Shown piece after piece: positions 9,704-17,129 of a stretch of DNA of 17,129 bases. Location of the stretch: assembly GCA_000310025.1 (NCBI GenBank), contig FN649750.1, positions 4,525,750-4,542,878 on the forward strand, in the 5' to 3' direction. Origin of the DNA: Ectocarpus siliculosus. Taxonomy: Eukaryota > Sar > Phaeophyceae > Ectocarpales > Ectocarpaceae. Under the pieces are notes generated by a model. That model searched no databases and was not told the DNA's origin. It saw only the letters and a program-made list of their open reading frames with translations. Position 1 is the stretch's first letter. Each line of letters starts with the position of its first letter. Made by a program: the position numbers and the translations under genes.

Positions 9704-9785
9704 TAAAGCCTTGGCGAGGGCATCGCGACTTGCGACGTTATAGATAGCGAGCAGAGCGCGCCTCCAGCCGAAACACATAGGTGTG

Positions 9786-9918
9786 ATGGAGGCTGCGGGT
9801 CGTTCCGCAGAACGTTTTGGACCTGGTGGCGACGCCGCCGCAGCCGCCGCAGCCGCCGATGACAGTGGCGTGTTCCACGAGACGGATGACATATCGGACA
9901 TCCTTAACGTTGGGCTGG
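9786..9918 (+). CDS. Smr-family gene exon 1
   Basis: ATG at 9786 opens MEAAGRSAERFGPGGD, eight Ala, then an acidic segment (DDSGVFHETDDISDIL), ending in phase 1 at a consensus GTAAGTG donor (9919). It stops soon after if unspliced, so it is invisible as a long open frame. The start is chosen because the peptide is a natural N-terminus and phase fits the PAM2 exon. Confidence 0.82.
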
Positions 9919-12900
9919 GTAAGTGAGTCGCTCACAACGATTGGGCTTGAGTTAAATTCTGCAACCGCTACAATCCCAAACGCATGCACTCAGACACAAG
10001 AACGGTTGGAGTTGGCGGGTGTGCGTTCACATCGCGAGCGCAACAGACATTGGCTTACTTCCCCCCGCCCCCAAAGAAGACGTCCATCGCTCACGGGTAC
10101 AGTTGGTGCATACCTGCTGCCTGGACGATAGTAACGCGCCCCTGTTGTGTACAGTGCCGGCCCAATCATACGAAATACACAAACATCCCAGGCTCAGTGT
10201 TTGAATGAGTGAGAGGACTGGCGCTACGACCACATATCGTGTGTGGAAAGTAGGCTGTGCTTAAAGGTTGACACATTAGGCGAACCGTCACGAAAGATTT
10301 GCAACTGTACTGATTTGCAGGTGGACTGCCCACTCTGTCGGCGTCGGGGCAGTTGTCAATTTTGTCGGCATCTGCTCAGGAGTTCAAACCGGGAGGCCAC
10401 GGCGACGCCATCCTTCCGTTGCCCGCAGGGGACCCAAGCCATGCGGTAAGGCTGGCCGAGCACTCTTTCTGTCTCGCTGTCTGTGCTGCAGTTGTCGTCG
10501 TATTCGCTGCTGCGGTTGGTTTCGTTGATGTTTTTGTTTTTGTCGCTGAGACAGGGAAGCGTTGAGCACGAGGCTTGGCATGGTGAGAGTGCCTGGGAGG
10601 AGGGCGAGCTGACCGCCGTTTCACCGTCAGAGGAGGTTCAGCTGTACGACGGCAAGGGGCAAGAGGAGGGGACGGGGCAAGACCAAGACGCGTACTACGC
10701 AGAGGTACAGTTGGAGGCGGAGGTGCTAGAGGTCCTGGCGGAAGGGTTCTCGGACTGTTCCCCGGAGAGCTTGCAGGTGAACGGGCGAAGCACGTGTGGA
10801 ACGAGGTTGACTCCGTGTTCGTTACGTTTGGTGGTGTGACGCGATGTGTGGCGTGAAAGGTTTTCGTGCAAAATGCTTTTCGCGTCTCCTGTGCGATGCC
10901 GTACCATTCTGTGCTGCGCTGCCAATTTTATCCGCCCTCTGGCTTAACCCTGTCCATCTTTAGTCCACGCGGTAGCCGTTACCGCCGCACAGAATAGCTT
11001 GGTGGCCTCTCAAAAGCTCCCGCGGACCAAGGTGCATGCCCCGTGAATCTACCTTCTGTACTGGCCGTGTGCCCCTTTTAAGACACTCACATAGTGTTTC
11101 TCGATTTCCGCTAGACGCTCAGCACCACCCCCCCTGCCTCTGTGTAACCGACTTGATCTCTTCCTAGGTGATGCTAGAACTTGGCGGTTGGCGGCGAGCC
11201 ACATGTCAGGGGGTAGGACTACATGTGTGTATGCGTTGTTGCTCTTGCTGCGGCTGTTATTGTTGATATTTGTGAAAGTTGGCTCACTCACCCGGACTCT
11301 CCCTCTCCCCCTTCGGGGAGGCGGTCACTCTCTACCACAAAGGTTGCGCTGGCAAAAAGCGACTGGAACCTGGATCGAGCTTCCGCTGCTGTCCTCCTGG
11401 CACTCCAGGTGACAACCATTTTGGCTACAGCCTCAAAACTCCTTCTGGTTCCACGCCATGCCCTCTCGCTGCAGCGTGTGTTTCGATGGGATAAGGTGCA
11501 TCGGCGTGGTTTTGCGTTGAAGTTTGTGTTCTTCAGACTGGAAGAAGTCATCGCGTGCCGGACGTATCGAGCTTCGGTGCTTTCATTCACTCTTGGGACA
11601 CAGTTGTTAGAAGAAGGACCACTGGTTCACCTGCGCAAACCATCATCGATATGTTATCGAGAGGCTCTACGCCCCCCCACCAGTATCACACACGGTTTCG
11701 GGTAGGATAAAGGTCACTGTTACTGCCATCCGCCGAGCACCTCATGGTGTTTCGCGGTTGGTGCTGTGCGGACCTAGTCGGTGGAACCCCGATGTTCCAC
11801 GTCTCGGCTACGGTACTAGTTCCACGTCTCGGCTACGGTACGCCAGAGAGGGAACTCCTTCAAAATGAAATTGGAGGATTTCTATCTTTCGGCGAACGTT
11901 AATGGCAGAGACGTGTTCTGGGCAATATCGTGGAGCGAGGAAATGGCAGGAGCTGTAGAGCACGATTGGTACTAGATGATGCTCAAAAGGAGCAATACAG
12001 GGGCAGAGACCACAAATAAAGGGATTTTACTTATTTATTTTCAGAAAAGCCAGAAGAGCCGTTCAAGTGTTGCAGGTATCTCGAAAAAGTAGCATGCGAT
12101 CAGTATTTGGTCGGATGAACCAGACAAGCACCCAAATCCCCCACCCCCCCTCTCCCTCCTCGTCCCCGCCCATGACCTCCTCCGCCGACGACAATCCCGA
12201 CCTCCACAATCGAACAAGATCGCTTGCGACGCCTCTCTAGCCGTCAAGCCCTGCCGACACCTCCTGCTAGATGGAGAGTGCCGGAGGAGCGACTGCACCT
12301 TCAGCCACGACTTCGCCACTACCCCCTGCCGTTACTGGCTGCAGGGATGCTGTGTCAACTCCTCGGACGATTGTTACTTTATGCACGACTTGGTCGTTCC
12401 CGACGAAGCAGCTGGATTTTCTCCACCTGACTGCGAGCCGGGCATAACGGCGGAGGAGGTGAAGTCTGGGAAGGGGCGGGAGGGATATTTCGCATGGCCC
12501 TTTGCATATTTCTATATAACCGGGCTCGCTTTGTATGATACGTCGATTTTTATATTCCTGTGCAATCTGTCACACGTGGTGCGGTGTATGCGTATGCTTT
12601 CATGGAACAAGTTTCAATTTGGTGTGGTGCCCCTGTATTCCTTGAACACGACAACTACGAAGATGGCAGATGCCATGGAACTTTGAATAGACCAAGGGAT
12701 CCAACTGTCGTTTACGAGCGAGACCCGGTGTTGTGTTCCCTTTGAGTGTTTGGGCCACCGGAGTATGGGTCTCGGCAATGCGAACGTGCACGATTTCATT
12801 GTTTTCACATGATGAACGTCAAGACCAGAGGGCTTCATGGGTGCGAAGTGCACGAGGAATCGCACATCGCATGAAAGCTTTCCGAGCAGAATGGCAATTT

Positions 12901-15407
12901 TCACACAAAACAGAGCGCCTGGTACTACAAGGAATGTGCCCTGGGTGCTCTGCCCGCTTCGATGGACATTCGCCATTGGCAACACGTGTTTCTCTCACCT
13001 CCCGCCTGCTGCTGGCAAGTTCGTCGACCTGCCGGTCTGTCTGGCTTTCTATCTACCTGTCTGTCTGGTTGTCTGTGTGCCTGTCTGTCCGGCTGTCCAA
13101 CATTATTATTGTGCTGCTACCGGGTTGTGTGTTGCATCCATCCTCTTGCCGTCCGGGATCCGTCCGCCGCTCGGGACTTACTTCATCATTTGCCTCGGGA
13201 ATTTCAGAGCGGTGGTGGCGGCGGCAGCAGCAGCGACGAGAGACAACTGTCCGGGGTTGACCAATTCCCGTCCTTGCCGTCAACGGCAACGCGGCTCTCT
13301 CCGCCAATCGACGGTGATATGGTCGGCACTGAGGGCAGTGCTCCATATCAAACGCCATCGTCCACTAAGAACGGTGTCAGCGGAGTCGCTTTGGACACGA
13401 TTGCTGCGGTTGCTGCACCTTCTGACGCCGGAGTCTCCGGGCCGCGGATAGGGGACGACAGTCCGGCTACAGAAAGAGAGGAAGCAGAAGAAGGATGGAA
13501 TGAAAAGAAGGATGACAAGGACGTTTTGCTTGCGGCGGTATCAGCGCCGAAAGGGCAGCAACGGGGCCGCGGGCGGAAAGGAGGACGAGGTCGTAAGGTG
13601 AACAAAGATTCATTAGTTGTGGTGCGGGAGGGATTGATGTGAACGGCCGGAGTTCGTCGGAAACAGCGATACGTTCTTGGAGAGGAGTGAATTATCATTC
13701 GATCAGAATGAAAAAAATATATATGCGCGGAGGACTTCCAATTGGACACGGTAAGTTGTTTTTTTGGAGTAGAGCGAAATTCATGTGAACGGAGGAATAT
13801 CTTGGGAAAGCGAGTTTGTTCTCGGAGTCAATGGAGCGAATGTTCGTGTTCATGTTCAGTTCATGTCAAATTTATACAATGCTTGGAAAACTGTTGAGAA
13901 GCTGTGATGATTTGTACTCGGAGCTGAGTGAATTTTGTAGTGAACTATGTACGTTTTCGCCAGAAAATGAGATGATTTTTGGGAGGGAGAGGGGTGAGTT
14001 TAATCGAGAGAAATTTCTCGAGGAGACGATTGCCTCTATTGGCCGTGTGCGTGTCTCGTTTCATTATGTCGAAAGCCAAGAGCAAGGAGAATGACATCGG
14101 TAGTTCTGCCCTTGTATATATACGGCGTTCAACAAGGTGGACAACTTGGACCGCCGTTTGTCACCACATCTATCATGTCTAGCATCAGTCCCGATCAGGT
14201 TTGTCTGAAATCTCCACGGGCATGATTGTTTTTCCTTTATTGGTATTGTTGTCTTTGGCTGCACTCACGTCAACCTGGCGTTAAATCGACACCCGGTGTC
14301 ACTTTGCCTGCGGAGCTTTCTTGCCCTACCTTTTCAACAATTGAGAACCTCGTGGCCACGGCTACGAACCCACCGTATATACGAGATCCGTATACTTTTG
14401 AGCTCGAACGTACTATACCGACTAGGTGCAGCAGGCCAAGCCGCCCCTCGTTCCTGGTGGAGTGTCAAGCCCCACAGTGGCATTCTTGGGTGCACAGGCT
14501 GCCCTCCTCCCTCTCACCCACCTCACCCTTACGCCGCTATTTCATTGTTCTTTCTTCTGCAGACACGCTTCACCGCGGTCAACCTCCAGGCATTGTTGAA
14601 ACCCGGTAGTCCCCACGCAAAAACATCAACGCCGGAAAACGCTTTCCACCCGCGGGAGATGAGCTCGGGAATAGCCCAACAGGATGGAGGCGGCGGTTCC
14701 AGCCTGAGCGCGGAGCCGGGCATATCCTTTGCCGATGTCGTGGGCTCGTCATCATGCCCAGCGGGAAGCGCCAATGGGCTTGGAAGGGCCGCGGCAGTCG
14801 CGTGTCCGTCCCCCTATGCGTGGAGGAGAGCCGTCGGAGATGACCGATACCCCCCTGCTGTCGTCGGAGGTGGAGGCGAATGGGTTTCGACGGGAGATGC
14901 GGTGGGGAAGCAGTACCAGCAAGCCAGGGAAGATGCGGCGGAGTTGGCGAGGTACTGCTGTGATGAAGCATGGCCATTGCAATGCTGTCATCCTCCCTGT
15001 GCGGCCATGCGTGACGCTCCGTTCCTCAACACATTGCGCGGGATGTCGATGTTTCTCTTGGTAACTTAGCATTGCATTCGGCAATTTGTATTTTCACGCG
15101 TGCGGTTTCGTTCAATTTGCCTCCAATGGTACTCGAGGAGGTCAGGATGCTTTTGTGTCAACACAGCCTCAACAATACAGCCAACCTAACTGCACAGCAA
15201 CAGCAGCAGTAACGATGAAATTGGCAATGACAACAATACAGGGCACGGAACAAGTTTTTCACTTCGGCCACAGAGGCGTTCCGAAGGGGAGATGGGTTGC
15301 TCGCACGCGATCTGGCCCGTCGCGGGAGAGAGCTGAACTTCAGGATGAAAGAAAAACATCAACAAGCTGCCGAGTATATTTTCGGCGCCAGAAACCCGGG
15401 TGATCAG
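9786..15407 (+). CDS. PAM2-CUE-CCCH-DUF1771 protein, probable Cue2/NONU-1/N4BP2-type Smr endonuclease, 3' end outside window
   Basis: Probable cytoplasmic RNA-associated protein in mRNA quality control. Exons: 9786-9918, 10321-10445, 10555-10776, 11343-11408, 12045-12075, 12241-12458, 13208-13597, 14563-14951, 15070-15104 (tentative), 15274-15407. All introns are GT-AG and phases agree throughout, giving 581 codons. Domain order: acidic N-terminus with eight Ala (17-24); PAM2-like motif (about 56-70) expected to bind the MLLE domain of poly(A)-binding protein; acidic stretch; CUE-like helices (139-182); two CCCH fingers (197-241); low-complexity linker with QFPSLP and an RG-rich basic segment (380-395); DUF1771 (about 512-580). 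DUF1771 normally precedes an Smr domain; no DLHGL-type motif follows within the window. CUE-DUF1771-Smr proteins such as yeast Cue2 cleave mRNA at collided ribosomes; this role is inferred. Confidence 0.87.
10321..10445 (+). CDS. Smr-family gene exon 2: PAM2-like motif
   Basis: Acceptor GATTTGCAG, donor GTAAGG. It contains QLSILSASAQEFKPGG. Leu59, Ala63, Glu65, Phe66 and Pro68 match the L..xA.EF.P pattern of PAM2 motifs, which dock onto the C-terminal domain of poly(A)-binding protein. The usual Asn after the Leu is replaced by Ser. Confidence 0.85.
10555..11408 (+). CDS. Smr-family gene exons 3-4: acidic stretch and CUE-like domain
   Basis: Exon 3 (10555-10776, 74 codons) is Glu/Gly/Asp-rich and ends with AEVLEVLAEGFSDCSPESLQ, the first helix and loop of a CUE/UBA-type fold. 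Exon 4 (11343-11408, 22 codons) gives VALAKSDWNLDRASAAVLLA, the remaining helices. The pattern L..F...S...L..AL..S.WNLD.A...LL is typical of CUE modules in Smr proteins, which bind ubiquitin. The canonical FP after helix 1 is FS here. Exon 3 and 4 join in phase 0 across a 566-base intron. Confidence 0.85.
11794..11841. repeat. 25-bp tandem duplication in intron 4
   Basis: GTTCCACGTCTCGGCTACGG with TAC following appears at 11794-11816 and 11819-11841, identical over 23 bases, separated by TA. It lies in the 636-base intron between exons 4 and 5 of the Smr-family gene. Confidence 0.93.
12045..12075 (+). CDS. Smr-family gene microexon 5
   Basis: A 31-base exon after an excellent acceptor (TTATTTATTTTCAG) with donor GTATCT, encoding KSQKSRSSVA. 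Phase in is 0 and out is 1, matching exon 4 and the CC that opens exon 6. The basic/Ser linker has no domain match; support is from splice sites and phase only. Confidence 0.65.
12241..12458 (+). CDS. Smr-family gene exon 6: two CCCH zinc fingers
   Basis: Acceptor CCTCTCTAG, donor GTGAAG. Finger 1 is KPCRHLLLDGECRRSDCTFS plus His (C-x8-C-x4-C-x3-H; Cys197, Cys206, Cys211, His215). Finger 2 is PCRYWLQGCCVNSSDDCYFM plus His (C-x7-C-x6-C-x3-H; Cys222, Cys230, Cys237, His241). CCCH fingers bind single-stranded RNA. The tandem spacing and wording resemble those I recall in fungal CCCH-Smr proteins. Confidence 0.93.
12459..13207. other. Intron 6 of the Smr-family gene with CTGT-rich tract
   Basis: 749 bases. 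A CTGT-rich microsatellite (interrupted CTGTCTGT, about 13033-13100) lies about 110 bases before the acceptor. No exon seen. Confidence 0.6.
13208..13597 (+). CDS. Smr-family gene exon 7: low-complexity linker
   Basis: Exactly 130 codons after acceptor GGGAATTTCAG. It opens with a Gly/Ser run, then VDQFPSLP, a short motif common in RNA-binding adaptors, then an acidic section (EREEAEEGWNEKKDDKD) and a basic RG-rich end (GQQRGRGRKGGRGRK). The donor GTGAACAAAG is moderate; read through, it stops at 13640-13642 and gives a 409-residue form without the nuclease half. Confidence 0.85.
13598..14562. other. Intron 7 of the Smr-family gene
   Basis: 965 bases with GT-AG borders. Contains no exon that I can support. 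Confidence 0.55.
14563..14951 (+). CDS. Smr-family gene exon 8: linker and start of DUF1771
   Basis: Acceptor TTTCTTCTGCAG, phase 0 in and phase 2 out at a GTACTG donor. Most is Gly/Ser-rich linker with SFADVV; it ends with GKQYQQAREDAAELA, the opening helix of DUF1771 (compare Y..LR.EA..HA). Continuing in frame past the donor gives Cys-rich sequence unlike the family, supporting the splice. Confidence 0.85.
15070..15104 (+). CDS. Smr-family gene exon 9 (tentative microexon inside DUF1771)
   Basis: Between GKQYQQ...ELA and AFRRGDG the DUF1771 family needs about ten more residues of the type RN..F..A. This 35-base stretch, between TAACTTAG and a weak GTTTCG donor, supplies IAFGNLYFHAC, and its phases match both neighbours. 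The alignment is imperfect (spacing off by one or two residues), so another microexon could be right. Confidence 0.4.
15274..15407 (+). CDS. Smr-family gene exon 10: core of DUF1771
   Basis: Acceptor CGGCCACAG, donor GTGAGC, 44 codons. AFRRGDGLLARDLARRGREL followed by NFRMKEKHQQAAEYIFGARN is the hallmark second half of DUF1771, a helical segment found almost only directly before Smr domains. The exon ends in phase 0 and an Smr exon is expected next. Confidence 0.93.
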
Positions 15408-15935
15408 GTGAGCGCTGATCATTGTTGACCCCGTCAGTCTTTGCTGTAGTTTGTCGTTGCTGTTTGTGGTGGTGGTCGTATCTTTCTTCGGACTCCTTTT
15501 GGCACATATTTCTTCTGGTGATAAGAGAGTCTGTTCACCCGTCCTTCTGAAGGGCTCGCAGGGAGCTCGTCGGTACATGACCGTGCATACCGCACGACCG
15601 CCAGGCATCCGTGGCACTTGTTCTCGAGGCCTAAAGTCAACCACACCTGCCTCCGTTTCGTGTGGAGGCTTCCCGAACTTTAAGAGCCTTCGCAGGAAAT
15701 CCAAAATATATCGGCAGAAGTAGGAGCACACGCTTTCTCAGGCGCAACACACACCGTCACACATCATAAGTAATACTACACAAACGTGAGAGCTAGTGGG
15801 AGAGAGAGGGAGTAATAGCCGGGTTTCGACAAAAGGATGTGCGGCAAATCAAACGCTAAATAACGTGATACGCTCACACACTCAGTAAACACGAACACAC
15901 ATAAAATTGTCCACAAAACATTCCGCTGCGTGCAG

Positions 15936-16462
15936 TTAATCACTCCCTCTCTCTCTCCCACACACACGCACACGAGGGGTTACTTTCAACATGCCCACAT
16001 CCCGGAGCCCTGCATGTGATGGGGGGTGCAAGTACAGCAGCTGGTGCCGTACCACCATTGTGAAAAGTCCCCAAACCGTTTGAAAGTTTATTCGATCTGA
16101 AGACCGTTTCTCGGCCTGCACGTCTTGCTGCTTCAGAGCGTATTTCGCGTGACACTTGTCCTGGGCGGCGAAGACCACCGGCAGAAGTTCCTTCCGTTTT
16201 GCCCACATAGGCGTGAGCCGAAGGGTAACTACATGGCTACTGTCGTTCGGTGAATTTCGTTTCAACGCTAGACAGAGATGCAACATGACGTGCTATGCAT
16301 TAAGTTGACCATATCGTCTTGCGCGTTGTGCCCGGGAGACATGTCGCCAAACTCCCCAAGGAGAACGCCTTGGTGCTCGACATCACGATAGACATGAACG
16401 ATGCTCGATGTCAATAATGCTCGAGGCCATCGATCCTCGACGCCAATGACGCTCGACGTCAA
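15936..16462 (-). pseudogene. Possible minus-strand gene remnant, unknown product
   Basis: Two overlapping minus-strand frames look coding. The upstream one has HQGVLLGEFGDMSPGHNAQ and continues to a stop near 16268. The downstream one, in a different frame, has MWAKRKELLPVVFAAQDKCH and KYALKQQDVQAEKRSSDRI with GC-rich third positions. Together they suggest a single reading frame broken by a shift near 16270-16290, or two exons. No family recognised. The upstream part touches the start of the minisatellite. Confidence 0.3.
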
Positions 16463-17105
16463 CGATGCTCAACGATGCTCGTATTTCAGGTATGCTCCAC
16501 ATTCGACAATGCTCGACGTCAAAGATGATCGAGGTCAGCGATGCTCAAAGCTAACTATGCTCGACACCAACGACACTCGACGCCAACGATGCTCGACGTT
16601 AACGATGCTCGACGTCGAAGATGCTCGACATAAACTCTATTAGACATCTGCGCGGAGCCAACGTGTTCGACATCAACTGATGTTCGGCGTCAACGATGCT
16701 CGAAGTTAACCGTGCTCGACATCAACGACGCTCGACATCAACGATACTCGAAGCCAACGATACTCAAAGCCAGCGATCCTCGATACCAACGATCCTCGGC
16801 AATAACGATGCCCGATCCACAATGATACTCGATATCGACAATGCTCGACGTCAACGATCCTCACCCTCAACGATTCTCGGCGCTGAAGATCCTTACATTC
16901 AAGATTGTCGGTGTCAACGATCCTGACCCTCGGACATGCTCAACGATCGTCGACGCCAACGATGCTCCACGTCAACGATCCTCGCCTTCAACAATGCTCT
17001 GTGATGCTCAACGACCCTCGACGTGCAACGATCCTCACGCTCAAACATCCTCGACGCCAGCGATCCCTGAAGCGAGCAATGCTATTTTCTGCTCGACGAT
17101 GCATA
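16390..17105. repeat. 16-bp minisatellite, about 40 degenerate units
   Basis: Consensus AACGATGCTCGACGTC, repeated with many substitutions and occasional indels to near the right edge. Many units keep GACGTC or GACATC. Because 16 is not a multiple of three, the frame rotates, and open frames in it (for example 16401-16643, 16696-16926) are repeat artefacts, not genes. Confidence 0.92.
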
Positions 17106-17129
17106 TTCTGAACGGTGCTAACAAAGCTC

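Larger units (their letters stand above)
15408..17129. other. 3' intron or flank of the Smr-family gene
   Basis: After the GTGAGC donor no in-phase exon with Smr motifs was found to the end. The stretch holds GA/CT-rich tracts (15796-15816 and 15938-15962, roughly inverted), a possible gene remnant and a large minisatellite. The intron would be at least 1.7 kb, longer than any other in the gene. Confidence 0.5.

Noticed and set aside
15186-15731. 181-codon minus-strand frame
   Set aside because: It is antisense to exon 10, which has a clear DUF1771 match on the plus strand.
16390-17105. CRISPR array
   Set aside because: Units are contiguous and degenerate with no spacers, in a spliced eukaryotic context.
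16401-17111. Several plus-strand frames rich in Asp/Arg/Ser
   Set aside because: All are rotations of the 16-bp minisatellite.
1-17129. tRNA or rRNA genes
   Set aside because: No cloverleaf with a GGTTCRA-type T arm and no rRNA-like blocks were seen by eye; a covariance-model scan was not possible.

Overview
The window looks like intron-rich nuclear DNA of a eukaryote, most likely a stramenopile and possibly a brown alga. This is inferred from long GT-AG introns, short GC-rich exons, abundant simple repeats, and the style of the two recognisable proteins. No single base pattern proves the taxon. Single open reading frames are misleading here: the real coding sequence is in short exons whose phases join.

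Layout. (1) Minus strand, about 4825 down to 985 or lower: a heat shock transcription factor gene. Six exons join in frame to give 227 codons, with a DNA-binding domain split by two introns, then a coiled coil; the last exon is not resolved. Its introns carry a degenerate repeat field (about 4200-4640), a 12-bp array of ten copies (1809-1928) and a CAG/CAA tract (1384-1504). (2) 4874-8822: about 4 kb with no gene I can support, holding a 32-bp repeat, an 81-bp tandem duplication and a small hairpin flanked by 10-bp direct repeats. (3) Minus strand, about 9703-9149: exons of an unrecognised gene, head to head with the next gene. (4) Plus strand, 9786 to beyond the right edge: a multi-exon gene with a PAM2-like motif, a CUE-like ubiquitin-binding fold, two CCCH zinc fingers and a DUF1771 region. 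This order predicts a C-terminal Smr nuclease domain of the Cue2/NONU-1/N4BP2 kind, but that domain is not in the window and should lie further right. (5) 15408 to the end: the 3' intron of that gene, with a possible minus-strand gene remnant (about 15936-16462) and a 16-bp minisatellite (about 16390-17105).

The two recognised genes fit a stress and mRNA quality-control theme: one a transcription factor of the heat shock response, the other a probable ribosome-associated mRNA decay factor. No operon-like link is implied. All gene models are hand-built from splice signals, phase agreement and family motifs; transcripts were not available.
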